Assembly (NCBI GenBank): GCA_902799745.1
Contig: CADCBQ010000014.1
Location: 1 to 57,160, forward strand
Reading direction: 5' to 3'
Length of the DNA stretch: 57,160 nucleotides
Origin: Fibrobacter succinogenes
GTDB lineage: Bacteria; Fibrobacterota; Fibrobacteria; Fibrobacterales; Fibrobacteraceae
Shown here: positions 17,701 to 23,981 of the stretch, piece after piece
Position numbering within the stretch: the first letter of the stretch is position 1
How the letters are laid out: the number at the start of each line of letters is the position of its first letter
Program-made: the position numbers and the translations under genes
Notes under the pieces: model-generated
Database searches by the model: none
What the model was told of the DNA's origin: nothing
Seen by the model: the letters and a program-made list of their open reading frames with translations, nothing else

Positions 17701-19773
17701 ATTGCCGCCTTTGCTTACATCAACTTCAATTTCAATTTCATTTATTTTTACAGACGTCCCTTCAATTATATAAGCCTTACAGAATTGTTGAGTACCCAAA
17801 AAACCAATTTTCCGACTATTGCCACCAAGGAAGGACATTGATGTGATTGGTTCATCCGAAAAAACGGCTAACTTTTGAAGATTTTCATCATACAGCACAT
17901 CAAAATTATCGTCTATCACTGTATTTAACGCTGTATTAAACGCAGTAATTAGAGAATCCTTATCGCTTGTGTTGTTCGCTACCGTACACTCCGCTTCAGT
18001 CTCGTTACCGTCATTATCATATACCAACTTCATCTTTATCGGCTCAGAAATAACGAAGGATGTCGAAAGCGTATCCGATTGTACAACATTAGAACAACCA
18101 TTTTTTACGTCATTGGATTCATATTCATTAGAATCTTTGCGTAATAATTCACGAATATTGTCGTTCGGTCCGTATGCATCATTTGGGGACATCGGTATTC
18201 TTAATGTCAAGTTCATCGAAGAACCAACATTCAATGACAGCGTGTTTTTCGATATTTCACTTAAAGAATCCGATATCGTTCCCAAAAAGGAATCGCTCAA
18301 AGATGCTTTCGCCGTTTGTGATGTTTGCAGTCCCGTAAAGACAAGATTACAGAAATTATCGCCACCTTCTTTTGTAAAAGAAATGCCTATTACGTTGTTA
18401 AAATAACTTTCGTTCAAAAGTTCCTGTAAAGAACGCGGTGGAGTTTTTATAACTTTTTCAAATACCGTCGAAAGTCGTAAAAATGAGGACGCGTTCTGTT
18501 CAATCATTCCCTGGAAATTATTTTTCAGGATGTCGCTTTCGATATTTTGAAGCCATTTTGAGATGGCATTAAATTGATTAAGAATTTCTCCCATCTGCAC
18601 ATTTGCAAAATCAGGAACAAAGGCATCTTCGTCATGAGCATTGCTACCGCTAGACCATTTCGGACCAACTGTTGATTTCCCTGCGTATTTCAAATGATTA
18701 GAGTCATCAACATAAAATCCATTCTGTATAGTCAGAAGGGAACTATTATTGACCATGAAATCAAGGTCATAATCAAATTCAGTATCATAAGACGATGTAT
18801 CACCTTGAAGTGTATATGTCCCCATGATTTTCAAATCAGGGTTTGATTCATTGGAATCAGCAATAGATGTAAGACCAAGAATACCTATCTTAGCATCAAT
18901 CTTAGATAAATCCTGGAAAAAGTCGAATTCGATTTCAACGCTGGTATTGCTATTAATAGATGTCTGAGAATTGCCATCAATCTCGAAAGACACCTCTGCA
19001 AAGCCCTTTACGTTGTCTTTTTCAGGCTTTTTAAAAGCAACATCGATTTGTGTCTTTTCAGCAATATCTGGAACAATATCTAAACTATCGTCAATGGAAA
19101 CAGCTTGATTTATAGAAATGGAAACATTTATTTTTCCCGAATTATCCGTGAAACTCCAGTTGTTGTTTTCATTATCTTGGACAAGTCGAGCGCATAATGT
19201 TGAGGCATCTATCTGAAAGTTTGTCGTTACTTGATTGTAATGAGCTAGAGCAGCATTGTACGCATTCTGAGCACCATTAATTAAAGTTTGCAAAGTAATT
19301 CCCTGTTCGGTTTGACTGAATGCAGGGCTAATATTATTCGGATCTGGAAATAGGCTTTCATAAGCAGCCTTTGCCGTATTATAATTTTGTTCGGCAACAA
19401 TTAACGCTGCTTGTGCAGCATCTTTTGCATTCTCTGCATTTTCTTCGGCTTCTTCTTGAAGAGCTTCAACGGTATCCTTGACAAAGTCCTTTACGTCATC
19501 GACCTCATCAGAAAAATCAATTTCTCTGCTATCCAAGACGTCCGGCAAAGACACCCTGTTTGCAATACCTTCGCTATTATAAGCAATCAAGCCCTCGATG
19601 GATTCTTCTGTTGTGGCCGGTAAATTATATGTACTAATGTCAACATCATCAATTTCATTTTTCCAGTCCGTATCTGTCGGAGCAGCGTCCATCATGAGCC
19701 TTGGTTCAAGCTGTTCAACACGGTAGTTGTTTTGGTTATTATTTTTGCCATTCTTCTTGTTGAGTTTGGACAT
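5785..19773 (-). CDS. Giant LEPR-XLL / RTX surface protein 1 (4662 residues)
   Basis: After a basic, Asn-rich start comes the motif VEQLEPRLMMDAAP (19-32), typical of LEPR-XLL proteins. An Ala/Glu-rich helix follows (about 98-140), then about 2000 residues of non-repetitive beta-type sequence. A GYDTCGLRAW motif lies near 1980 and an EF-hand-like loop (DPNNDGKIRLTE) near 2055. RTX repeats (GGxGxDxI) start around 2190 and recur in blocks to the C-terminus. A Calx-beta-like stretch lies at about 2960-3110, two related beta-sandwich modules at about 3728-3994 and 4116-4361, and a final beta domain ends the protein. There is no classical Sec signal peptide. It is probably an exported calcium-dependent adhesin or surface-layer protein. 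A GGAG site lies five bases before ATG. The 5' half is AT-rich and the 3' half GC-rich. Long frames on the other strand are artefacts of the repeats. Confidence 0.92.
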   Translation of the reverse strand: MSKLNKKNGKNNNQNNYRVEQLEPRLMMDAAPTDTDWKNEIDDVDISTYNLPATTEESIEGLIAYNSEGIANRVSLPDVLDSREIDFSDEVDDVKDFVKDTVEALQEEAEENAENAKDAAQAALIVAEQNYNTAKAAYESLFPDPNNISPAFSQTEQGITLQTLINGAQNAYNAALAHYNQVTTNFQIDASTLCARLVQDNENNNWSFTDNSGKINVSISINQAVSIDDSLDIVPDIAEKTQIDVAFKKPEKDNVKGFAEVSFEIDGNSQTSINSNTSVEIEFDFFQDLSKIDAKIGILGLTSIADSNESNPDLKIMGTYTLQGDTSSYDTEFDYDLDFMVNNSSLLTIQNGFYVDDSNHLKYAGKSTVGPKWSSGSNAHDEDAFVPDFANVQMGEILNQFNAISKWLQNIESDILKNNFQGMIEQNASSFLRLSTVFEKVIKTPPRSLQELLNESYFNNVIGISFTKEGGDNFCNLVFTGLQTSQTAKASLSDSFLGTISDSLSEISKNTLSLNVGSSMNLTLRIPMSPNDAYGPNDNIRELLRKDSNEYESNDVKNGCSNVVQSDTLSTSFVISEPIKMKLVYDNDGNETEAECTVANNTSDKDSLITAFNTALNTVIDDNFDVLYDENLQKLAVFSDEPITSMSFLGGNSRKIGFLGTQQFCKAYIIEGTSVKINEIEIEVDVSKGGNLTAALNDYLMKDSNYVDYSAISFGGKVVVVFNPSSDSSNVDPWKNFSTGGDEKYVLISSSLPVVVPENSGNITISLNGTNSTPISCNFNANDFEGCYSTEDVARVISKKIPDNSGIVVESGNGNILFYCNDSGFSVSSTFDSLNFASPQSSTDCMEIVLEDDTKIHINLKTVLENSNAKFSDVVQAICSQCDAVSGVTAQVDGLTISLSGKKIKSISNLNGFSIATLLGIAGDWNETPISKIEIKAPKQKEIEITKFDITVNENLTGRGTLASATLGLVGIDVVGNIGVNSIKTISLKNAGIIEDISEIETSGVNQNYLNYFDCQDWVLTKTPSNSGLSVLFENGLNAGSRTIGSISSAFNQSQPFDFIVLPNYGDFTTLMDSIPMSMLLEQVTTAIRTNLLENIFGYGVDASQLSQNSVEGMLNQKLPLFGKSAPELLGLVTKLNDVISNISQNQPTTLQELVSRVKKTLGATLSFTFNENSIDFDLEWNREFKSEQIPINNFSLNDLVNVGGYAEVYLNGSIHSKFCFSIATTGLSLSNAQLKNGSFVSFDAKIIGKPLAFELSLALLGDVNKSVPLLNVVSGDSTQSYVNLKAEALFTLQSSGSGTSLEWSKTSEDCRIGGELKLQCAGLDAGTIKIGVQGANGISSWQDSENDSAGQFTLSDLVSGNFGVKLPEFLNLDPLGNVGTGNIVLDLSNVSVNFDDIDLFGQLRLVSDALSSVLRKAQSCLNTTFLSDGMRKIPLVGDSIVGAADCLTELDEKFIEPFRKFSYNTQNLNAAAVAERLYSILNSYGILKKFDQVVSENQNVAWAGTCFDQYYANEGKQYVQYNESDSCAEWRICLGKTFDLDANADFDLGMPGLGLAAEGGVNLTLEWKWYIGFGISKEKGAYILLSKGSDVAGVDDGKNIVADGISRGANLTGDDIVVTVKVSPNVKIDGSLGFLQMNAHLVDDSDNNLSGNPALSFDLCIDLNDGRNGSSDEIDDHGTDLTANTEISVNSIASNLSVEANLDGEVGLNVKMTLGFGADKVDVGFPEIGATFSFLWKTEYGKPSGALSSAGFKDVYFDMGSFVERTLQPVLNRIKKVLDPIMPLIEFLQSDIPVLSSLPGSPEHLTVLSLIKSIGSAKGLNLGMLDDIVQLANLIKAFSDTSSFGLINLGKLDFLETSEGLEQSVSNVLSGVGKFDSSLFEFSNGTGNNDDFGGLNGLNLDDSDYGLLFPFIQNDNKEFDIDTLKSSAIKLLFGQDVDLIKYNMRPLILDFDWSKSFAIVGPLFADIGFSFGVNIDLCFGYDTCGLRAWKDSGFKDLWALTDGFFIDDLRNGEDVSEVIFYSGITAGASVGGRAGIDVGVNLNINLNFDDPNNDGKIRLTELADNLANSPMAMFDTSMTLQARAFAYLDLFFYRKEWDLWKSGALELFNTEKVSKETPVLATVQDGDVVVNIGEYAAKRLNGNVADNDDEVEITCSSGKVSICLVNPNGDGENYSKDFSIGAGKTLYVYAGKGNDKITVTGSADYNVVIEGGEDSDEIDLKGLSLTGGAYAVALGGAGNDYILGVDDGVNFLFGENARIVLSEDKKKVLLAENYPELSSAENNVIVGGKGSNYVFGGLGNDYIVGGAYASDNYLFGDFGHVEFDALGNLNKIARTDLFDEGGDDTIFGSNVKDHIYGGAGTDSIDGRQGDDEIHAGKGNDIVYGGSGSDVIYGDDGVDVIFGDSVNSGTVIAEENNMTAAVPYAYVSEELKKSQDLSTTVDDGNNSSHKKLATYDFVTHYGSVNQGASTFVTRAYNVYSTQLSSGENTEPEVESFDDIINGGNGSDIILGNSGNDVIEGDAGNDLIKGGEGDDNITGGFGEDLLVGGLGNDTLDGGAGNDIVFGDDGWTGYASKNPLGNGLLVDNGGESQTLTFGNTINAFIGNFGIYAEALSNGGGGADTIIAGNGSDIVDGQSGDDSYIVNMMGGGNRAYTNVMDSGENDASDSLTINGTVNADEFLIRASDLGLGMVASLPEIQTDPNSPASRTQIERVNFWNVGGEKTGVENLAVNAGAGDDKISIDGTLSTIAIDAGAGNDTVTVGQMFDSKRTTDANLSNVQPKDVFGTTETTRGYLSNGVEHATSIVGGEGNDTFNVLHNKAAVSLSGGLGNDTFNVAMFQKDDGNGHKSIVENGPVTLIGGAGIDKMSIAGSEGDDTFVISHGRIFGEGIDVQTVSIEDKNVYGGDGDDSFYVLDSEAKEITKLYGNKGNDSFYNGGVGPADMPAFLTATAVDSGAINVVFVNANDTTKVLDTPTAVLPENGSTVNAYRVKLDRAPKAGETVTVTVFAPGATTEAHGRGDREIWLVDGSGKLCKSLSFKFAATATGDGVVAWDSPQLVKVHAIGDAVREGDDYFSLLHNVSLTATQTNVDASVVNTCKNALVFLDEPGTQTTVDNKFSVTQEVVVTASDISKGYAVVGLRSLPDAEEIDAWYLQNGAPVSINSLTRGANNELTIGIGTLNLASGTRIYLNYQQEHVLLIDESVVQMAYSTEGMTDTLVFVPLVYDVNLGHDVYDNSHACFVYAESQLGTLGAVADDARYVYRTAGTQIIILDKVSLKPVSLKGNVSFQPVDGSIVYPQVTIFDEENSFQNVSKEEIAQHMQDNTIENIKGALYEDGMGKEFSLGDVGPAMLRYGTSTTPTTNDEKNAASAEDLAAWAAAAQAAAQFDESQSVDRVFTNNMGNAKAGVKNDLQALESVGTIDQSLIPVAGGSPVILNSLPDVQKQADTEWFNSDSESLRFTHKDLAATDENRINTGNMEYGEYNLGSGADTVDIYKSIYREDGFQTFTVMNSGEGGDTINVHSYQDGEDDQLVINAGEGNDTVAATGANVTKEGLIVFGGLGDDSIDIDSDSSLVFGDRGQVLYHDDDGNVLTRLGDDGSGVTIKGEGNTYTPSENGSDYATGKNKDSEAYWQTDGVRRGPSIARTVTENQGGNDVITLADGRNVVFGGVNATRTVPADTSEHENENEVISTGNGNDLVFGDDGYATFGGHAALAEALEQENVPETRTEATLSFNFMGASQTGLSSEDVAGAADFAKANWNNVGGSLAGTYGNDDREIVRFDDNTRASAVSVSYGGIESHRNTSTDNRINLQAYSHNLPNASTDADAALMNSGYMTTAPGNQCDNRLEVAVDGLAQYFTDYRVAVYLDMPDANSWEGQSIRKVSLYVGNSTVALQSFYVNDCAGSNFNGTYKRSEYTSAEDILADLAHNAAVLSGELTGDDAVLIDTTGNYVVFEVPAGVAADNFRVIIEDGYTLDNINGKDIPGIAAIQVKGTLHAQDVAASTDIAHGGADTVYTSGGDDIVVGGTGGDTLTTYGDERYGIYDNDVVFGDNAKMVFTDRDSSEATASTLSLAESLDSRTVAGDYNDHIYTGNGNDVVVGGQGADHIESGATAAAETMLDGIQVASFNFTRENATASEMVGETAGVVADNDWTNLYIKNNGLHVVGENYTNDPVTHDGIGISLVAYDTAVGDGTQNSSLMPKDDAQLDGDTSNSKLFNAYYAAQQQQEIKLTLTNLDSFADGAPCDVYVYLGGDQQNTDTYNYLFDVWGHQVGGATPDQHYYLNDWTGSHFDGDYRLVECATAPTADELLSQVAPDMRLIGNYVVFHGVSSATFEVRIRNLFTDTNQWPLNLPVITAVQVVAGTNREEDIAVGGDHDKDLVFGDDARVTFDIDTPFARNENLADYANRAIEAESIHYDGAAVEIPLDENDEPIEMGDTILTGKDRDVIVGGDFGDTITMGDGDDVALGDNASLILEHNNPVGVFAPSVEIMLEQHTVTTSTPEVFLGNNDTDAGDIQDKFENGGVPGVTPETSANGDTDFYADVTNKDWVLQQEATPGKISRIVDVSSAQVITFAAGETMLLVSDTWPGNQWWHPNIVMVADGQGHSVPALAWEWDVNGTTMTASTQEGYYFTVDIPDTPNGDNRYEIRVTALTAGTAVISIGA
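8150..8600 (-). repeat. Segment nearly identical to part of giant gene 2 (copy at 32090-32540)
   Basis: This segment encodes a module starting TEATLSFNF and continuing to NRLEVAVDGLAQYFT. It matches giant gene 2 at about 32090-32540 at DNA level, including third codon positions. One uninterrupted identical run of 47 bases is found at 8375-8421 and 32285-32331. This points to recent duplication or gene conversion between the two giant genes. Confidence 0.85.
12060..13200 (-). repeat. First RTX nonapeptide-repeat block of giant protein 1
   Basis: The coding strand repeats GGxGxDxIxG-type units, such as GGAGNDYILG, GGLGNDYIVG, GGAGTDSIDG and GGSGSDVIYG. Such units bind calcium in parallel beta rolls. 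The block immediately follows the EF-hand-like loop. The DNA repeats come from the protein repeat and are not a separate element. Confidence 0.9.
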
Positions 19774-19804
19774 ACTAACTCCGTTCTGTAAAAATGTTAA
19801 TTAC

Positions 19805-21010
19805 TCACTCTTGAGATAACCATGTTACATAGTCAAAAATATTATAATCCTTCACGCAGCGGACAGATACCGCATCCGTCTTAAGGATTCCATTTAACTT
19901 GCCGGTATTATCCTGAGATGTATAGACAGTAGGTCCATGAGCCCAGTTATAATCGCCTTGCCATGGATACCAAAAAGACGTAGACATTTCGTCTTGTTTA
20001 TTTATTGGTGCAAAACCGTCCTTTGAACTCCATTTAGAAGCTGGTAACAAGGATACTCCATACCTGTTCTCTCGCCCGGGAACCCATATTTCTGATGTAA
20101 TAACCGCCGCAAGAGATTTGGAAAATTTTGTTATTTGTCCCCATTCTCCAGCATTCATAATATGCCAGCCTTCATCACAGACGCCTTGATGATATACATA
20201 CAATGCAGAATCCGAATTTCCAGAGAGTGGATATGTAAAATCACCTGGGCATTTATCCGAACCGACAGAAACACTATCACAAGCACTCGGGAATCCCATT
20301 GCATTGCTCCAAGTGTAGAGTCCGCCAAAGCCGTGCTCGCAATACCATGAATCATTGTTATAGCAGTATTTCGTTGAATCAGACTGATTTTTTCCGGCTT
20401 CAATCATCTTGCCATAATTCAGGTTTTCGGCAAAAAATGTGAAGGGAATAAACCCGTTGTTTATTTCTATCGTGCGATAGACCTTGCCATCGCGAGAATC
20501 CGTATGGGAGCCATACTCTACATTAGGGTTAAAAACCTTTGTGGTATCGAAATAACTACTGCTTGAAGCCGCAGAACTGGAAGATCTTAAAATCCAAAAA
20601 CCATCTGTACAATCCCACTTCAACTGAGTTCCTGACGAATCCTTTCTTATTCTTACCATTCCTTCAAATTCTTCAGAACATGTTTCTAAAGCATTGTCGT
20701 TTGATGAAGACGCATTCGATAAAGTAGTGTATTCAGAAGAACTACTTATTACCCTCCCCTTACTTGAAGAAGACTTACCTGTTTCAGCATCATCCGATGA
20801 TTTAACATCCTTCTCTGCAGAAGATTCAATCTTTTTAGCAGAACTACTTGATTCGTCATCACAATCCTTACAGACCGAAGATGAAGAATCAACCGCTGCA
20901 TTTTCATCTGGTCCGTTGCTAGAGGCCGACGAAGAGTCATCGCAAGCCGAGAACGCAAGCATTGCAAGCGCAACCGCACTCACCAAGCCGAGTTTCTTTA
21001 TCGTTTTCAT
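19805..21010 (-). CDS. FISUMP-domain lipoprotein 1
   Basis: The 401-residue protein has a lipoprotein signal with lipobox AFSAC (lipidated Cys23), then a Ser/Asp-rich linker to about residue 150 with runs of four or five serines, typical of Fibrobacter surface proteins. The C-terminal domain (about 160-395) carries the FISUMP hallmarks: YGSHTDSRDGKVYRT, AENLNYG, KYCYNND, GGLYTWSNAMGF, a Cys-x-x-GWH segment and SVRCVKD. The molecular role of FISUMP proteins is not established; they are probably outer-surface proteins. An AGGAG site lies eight bases before ATG. The gene sits 17 bases after the small LEPR gene and 31 bases before giant gene 1, in the same operon. A paralogue at 46204-47343 has the same position relative to giant gene 2, which suggests an anchor or partner role for each giant (inference). 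Confidence 0.9.
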   Translation of the reverse strand: MKTIKKLGLVSAVALAMLAFSACDDSSSASSNGPDENAAVDSSSSVCKDCDDESSSSAKKIESSAEKDVKSSDDAETGKSSSSKGRVISSSSEYTTLSNASSSNDNALETCSEEFEGMVRIRKDSSGTQLKWDCTDGFWILRSSSSAASSSSYFDTTKVFNPNVEYGSHTDSRDGKVYRTIEINNGFIPFTFFAENLNYGKMIEAGKNQSDSTKYCYNNDSWYCEHGFGGLYTWSNAMGFPSACDSVSVGSDKCPGDFTYPLSGNSDSALYVYHQGVCDEGWHIMNAGEWGQITKFSKSLAAVITSEIWVPGRENRYGVSLLPASKWSSKDGFAPINKQDEMSTSFWYPWQGDYNWAHGPTVYTSQDNTGKLNGILKTDAVSVRCVKDYNIFDYVTWLSQE

Positions 21011-21027
21011 TATCCATTCTCCTGTTA

Positions 21028-21453
21028 TTAAACTTTCGTTTCGCCCTTGCCGCCCAGGTTGTCCGGGTCTATAGAGAGCAGGGCTTGAATGTCCGCAGCG
21101 CTCAGCGGTGCGGGCTGTTGAATATCCAAACTTTTCTGGTTTTTTACTATCAAGTTCTTGTTTACGGACTTGATTATTTCGCCGGAATCTTCCGCCACAT
21201 ACAGCCCCGTCTCGGGGTTACGGACAAACTCCGTGTTGGCAAGCTGCTTGATGCTCGCCCTGGTCAAGAAGTCGGCGTCGTTCGGGGTCACATTGACGGG
21301 CTGTTCTATCTCGCCAATCACCGCCGGGGCCTCGATAACGGCTTCGGGCTGTTCAATGCCACCCGGCAGCACGATATCGCCCGGTGCGCCATCCATCATC
21401 TGTCGCCGTTCCAGCGACTCGATTATAAAGGGATTTTCCTTGCTCTCTTTCAT
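21028..21453 (-). CDS. Small LEPR-motif protein (141 residues)
   Basis: The protein opens with MKESKENPFIIESLERRQMM followed by DGAP. This matches the LEPR motif of both giants (VEQLEPRLMMDAAP and IESLEPRFMMDAS), with Arg in place of Pro. The remaining 115 residues are acidic and Pro/Ile-rich, without RTX repeats, cysteines, membrane helix or classical signal peptide. It starts six bases after the preceding gene and ends 17 bases before FISUMP lipoprotein 1. I do not know the family of the body. It may be a minimal substrate of the same export route, a competitor or regulator of export, or the remnant of a decayed giant gene. GC-rich codon use resembles the secretion genes rather than the AT-rich pair upstream. 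Confidence 0.75.
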   Translation of the reverse strand: MKESKENPFIIESLERRQMMDGAPGDIVLPGGIEQPEAVIEAPAVIGEIEQPVNVTPNDADFLTRASIKQLANTEFVRNPETGLYVAEDSGEIIKSVNKNLIVKNQKSLDIQQPAPLSAADIQALLSIDPDNLGGKGETKV

Positions 21454-21459
21454 AAACTG

Positions 21460-22173
21460 CTAAAGATTCATTGTCGCCGTAGAATCTCCATATTGGTTTG
21501 TTCTTTTCAAAGTCAGCGTAATGTTTTTGTCCTTCAATGCTGGATTAATTGGCATTTCGTCAACAAACTTATTAACTTCAAGGAATAAATCTTTTATTTT
21601 TACATTAATTGATGTTTCGTCGTTTGCATCAATTACAACCTTTCGCAGAAGTCTAAACAGAGGATTCTGGGGATACAATTCCGAATATTCGGCAATTCGA
21701 TGAGTGGCCCCAGTTTTAGCAACAAAACCATTGAAATTTTGGCAGGCAATAATAAAATGAATTGAGAAATCATCTAGCGAAAAATGCTCGCAAACACTTG
21801 AAATGCAATAAAATTTGAAGAAAGAATACACTACTTGATTCAGAGCATGATTTATTTTTTCTGTATCAAAAGTTGACTTTAATTCAACAAACAGCAGGTT
21901 ATGTTCATCATTAGAAGCATCCTTGTAGATAACAGTTCCATCACAATCAAAATCTTTCAAATAAGAACTTCGTACACTAGTCATCTGAGATAAATTTTTA
22001 AGCAAGGCACTACTAAATCCGCAAAAATTTATACCAGACTTTTGAAGAATTAAATCAGTAAAGTTTGACCCCGGATCAGATTCTTTTATAGCAACTGAAC
22101 CTAAAGTGCAGGGTAATAACGAGCACCTCGCCCCTACATCATACATTGACTTAAAAGATTCTATAAAATTCAT
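21460..22173 (-). CDS. Unrecognised protein with a PD-(D/E)xK-like signature, partner of the adjacent ATPase
   Basis: I do not recognise the family of this 237-residue protein. It has a pattern compatible with a restriction-type nuclease core: Asp78 in DFDCDGTVIY, then after a strand and loop Glu97-Leu98-Lys99 in LLFVELKST, followed by helices. No signal peptide or membrane segment is visible. It lies nine bases downstream of an AAA ATPase gene on the same strand and shares its AT-rich composition, so the two probably form a module. ATPase-plus-nuclease pairs are common among anti-phage systems such as Septu and Gabija, but neither protein looks like those members. A defence role is inference, and the nuclease call rests on a short motif. 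Confidence 0.6.
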   Translation of the reverse strand: MNFIESFKSMYDVGARCSLLPCTLGSVAIKESDPGSNFTDLILQKSGINFCGFSSALLKNLSQMTSVRSSYLKDFDCDGTVIYKDASNDEHNLLFVELKSTFDTEKINHALNQVVYSFFKFYCISSVCEHFSLDDFSIHFIIACQNFNGFVAKTGATHRIAEYSELYPQNPLFRLLRKVVIDANDETSINVKIKDLFLEVNKFVDEMPINPALKDKNITLTLKRTNQYGDSTATMNL

Positions 22174-22182
22174 TATTGAGAC

Positions 22183-23463
22183 CTATTTAAGATATTCTTC
22201 TAAATCATTCTGCATTTTAAAACTATCTTTTATTGCCTTATAGAAAGATGTGAACGGAATTCCATTTTCTAGATTTTGTTTTTCAACATCAACTGTGGAA
22301 TCTTCTCTTTCCGACAGGTAATATGCAGATATCAATTTAGAATCTAGTGCTGTTTTTTCATTAACATTGTATTCTGCACAAAAAGCCATAAAGACATGTT
22401 CATTTTTTTCTTTTAACTTATTCATCAAAATCAATTCATTGATCCTTCTTAAGAAATAATCACTGTGAGTCGTTATTTGCATCGACGCTCCCGCCGTTAC
22501 AAAAGCGGCAACAATATCAGCAACCATCCGTTGTTTTAACGGGTGCAAATGCGCTTCAGGTTCTTCAAATAAAACCGAAATTGTCTTCACATTGTTTCTT
22601 TTCGCAATCAGAGTCAAAGGAGCTATTTCGCGAATCGACGCAGCGGCAGCCGACAAAGGAATTTTAGCATCCCTTGTGATGTAGGTATATTCACCACCAT
22701 CTTCCTGAACTATTTCACCTTCAAGAATATCCCTAATAAGTTTTGACAGATCTTCCGATACAGACGATTTCAATTCGGTTGCAGACTCGAGCTCTTCCTT
22801 TTGCCGTTTAAATTCTGCATAAAGGCCGCTTTTCGGTTCAACATTTTCAGTCATCACGGGACCCCTTGATGGCGGGAGGCAATACGCCTTAGCAAGCGCT
22901 TTGTAGTCACCAAACAAGAGTGTTATTAGCTCGGCTGCCAGAACAACGGAGAAGGGAGACATCGTCTCATCACCAATATTGTTGTTAAGTTTTGTGCCAA
23001 CCCTTAAAGAAATGTGGTTCGTTGATAGCAATACATAGACTTCATCATCATTAACAATGCCGACAAGTTCTTCCTTGTAATTAAAGATTATTTCATCAGG
23101 AACTTTTGAAGACAACGTAATGCCGATAGAGCCTTGAAGGGTATCATTTTTCAAAAGATACCGCAAATATTCAATGGCATCCTTTGCAAGCCATTCTTCC
23201 AATTCTTTTTTTGAAAAGCGCAAGGCTTCGCCTTCACCTCTGAAGGAACTTACCATTTTTTTATAATCAAAACCTTTACTCTTAAAGAATTGAGTAAGTC
23301 TTGATCGTTTTTCCCACAGAATGGCATAAAAGTAATGGACCAGCATAGCCAGATAACTCTTGCCTAATCCTGAATCTCCACAAAAAATTGTCAAGGGAGA
23401 AATTTCAATTTCTGCATCCCTGATTTTGCCCAAAGAATGCACAACGATTTTAATCTTATCCAT
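22183..23463 (-). CDS. AAA/ABC-type ATPase (SMC/RecF-like), candidate defence ATPase
   Basis: The 426-residue protein starts with a strand followed by Walker A GDSGLGKS (29-36). Near 297-307 it has Walker B with the sequence LFEEPEAHLHP, then a TTHSDYFLRR switch region. These features define the overcoming-lysogeny/RecF-like AAA ATPases common in defence systems. The middle contains a helical insert of about 200 residues rich in Glu and Lys. The start has an AAGG site about nine bases upstream. It is followed nine bases later by the ExK-motif protein, which would be the effector. Composition is AT-rich, unlike the DUF3467 gene upstream and the secretion genes, suggesting separate acquisition. 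Confidence 0.85.
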   Translation of the reverse strand: MDKIKIVVHSLGKIRDAEIEISPLTIFCGDSGLGKSYLAMLVHYFYAILWEKRSRLTQFFKSKGFDYKKMVSSFRGEGEALRFSKKELEEWLAKDAIEYLRYLLKNDTLQGSIGITLSSKVPDEIIFNYKEELVGIVNDDEVYVLLSTNHISLRVGTKLNNNIGDETMSPFSVVLAAELITLLFGDYKALAKAYCLPPSRGPVMTENVEPKSGLYAEFKRQKEELESATELKSSVSEDLSKLIRDILEGEIVQEDGGEYTYITRDAKIPLSAAAASIREIAPLTLIAKRNNVKTISVLFEEPEAHLHPLKQRMVADIVAAFVTAGASMQITTHSDYFLRRINELILMNKLKEKNEHVFMAFCAEYNVNEKTALDSKLISAYYLSEREDSTVDVEKQNLENGIPFTSFYKAIKDSFKMQNDLEEYLK

Positions 23464-23492
23464 TTTTAAATGCCTTGTTAAAGAAAACCTTT

Positions 23493-23510
23493 CCCTCCTC
23501 CCCCTCCCCC
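23493..23510 (-). other. Purine tract between DUF3467 and the ATPase gene
   Basis: The minus strand carries GGGGGAGGGGGAGGAGGG 30 bases before the ATPase start. Its G runs could form a quadruplex, although one run has only two Gs. It lies in the 84-base gap after the DUF3467 stop codon. Any effect on translation or transcription is speculative. Confidence 0.3.
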
Positions 23511-23547
23511 AAAGAGATTGGACCTTGGGGGGCGGTCGGGGCGAGCG

Positions 23548-23886
23548 TTACTTGGCCGACTTGCCGGTGGCCTTGGCGGCCGCGGGAGCGGCAGGGGCTG
23601 CCGCCGGGGCGGTATTCACGCCGATGTCGAGCGGGCCATACTTCTTTTCGTAGGCGCGCACGGTAGCGCTGAGCATAATGGCGAGGCGCTTTGCCGTGTA
23701 GGGGTTCATCACGATACGGTCGGAGATGGCGACATCGACCTTTTCCTGGTTCATCTGCCATGCGCGATTCACGCCGAGAATCATCATCACCTCTTCGCGC
23801 CCGGCCACTACGTTGGTCGCGTTCACGTAGGTGGTGCGCATGTCCTTGTCGTTCCATTCGATTTGCGGCTGCTTGTTTTCTGCCAT
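23548..23886 (-). CDS. DUF3467 family protein
   Basis: The 112-residue protein has the DUF3467 pattern: TTYVNATNVVAGREEVMMIL, then a central section ending in DRIVMNPYTAKRLAIMLSAT. DUF3467 proteins are small cytoplasmic proteins of unknown function. The last 25 residues are a low-complexity Ala/Pro tail. An AAAGGA site lies eight bases before ATG. The gene is divergent from the lipoprotein-adaptor-TolC operon, with 95 bases between the start codons. Its GC-rich composition resembles the secretion genes. Membership of the downstream minus-strand operon is possible but unproven. Confidence 0.85.
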   Translation of the reverse strand: MAENKQPQIEWNDKDMRTTYVNATNVVAGREEVMMILGVNRAWQMNQEKVDVAISDRIVMNPYTAKRLAIMLSATVRAYEKKYGPLDIGVNTAPAAAPAAPAAAKATGKSAK

Positions 23887-23981
23887 TTTGCAATTCCTTT
23901 GTTTTTAAGGTTAATGTCTTTTGGATATTTAGTAAAATGGAGGGGCTTTTACTAGATTTCCGAGGCATATCAAGGGGTTTT
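23887..23981. promoter_or_regulatory. Divergent promoter region
   Basis: These 95 bases separate the DUF3467 gene (minus) from the lipoprotein-adaptor-TolC operon (plus). The segment is AT-rich relative to both neighbours and must contain at least one promoter for each. A TAAAAT at 23933-23938 is a weak -10 candidate for the plus strand, without a convincing -35 box. An AAGGGG ribosome binding site lies at 23972-23977. Confidence 0.45.

Noticed and set aside
23691..23981. Extended start for the plus-strand lipoprotein gene
   Set aside because: It overlaps the DUF3467 gene antisense. The ATG at 23982 gives a proper lipobox and a ribosome binding site.
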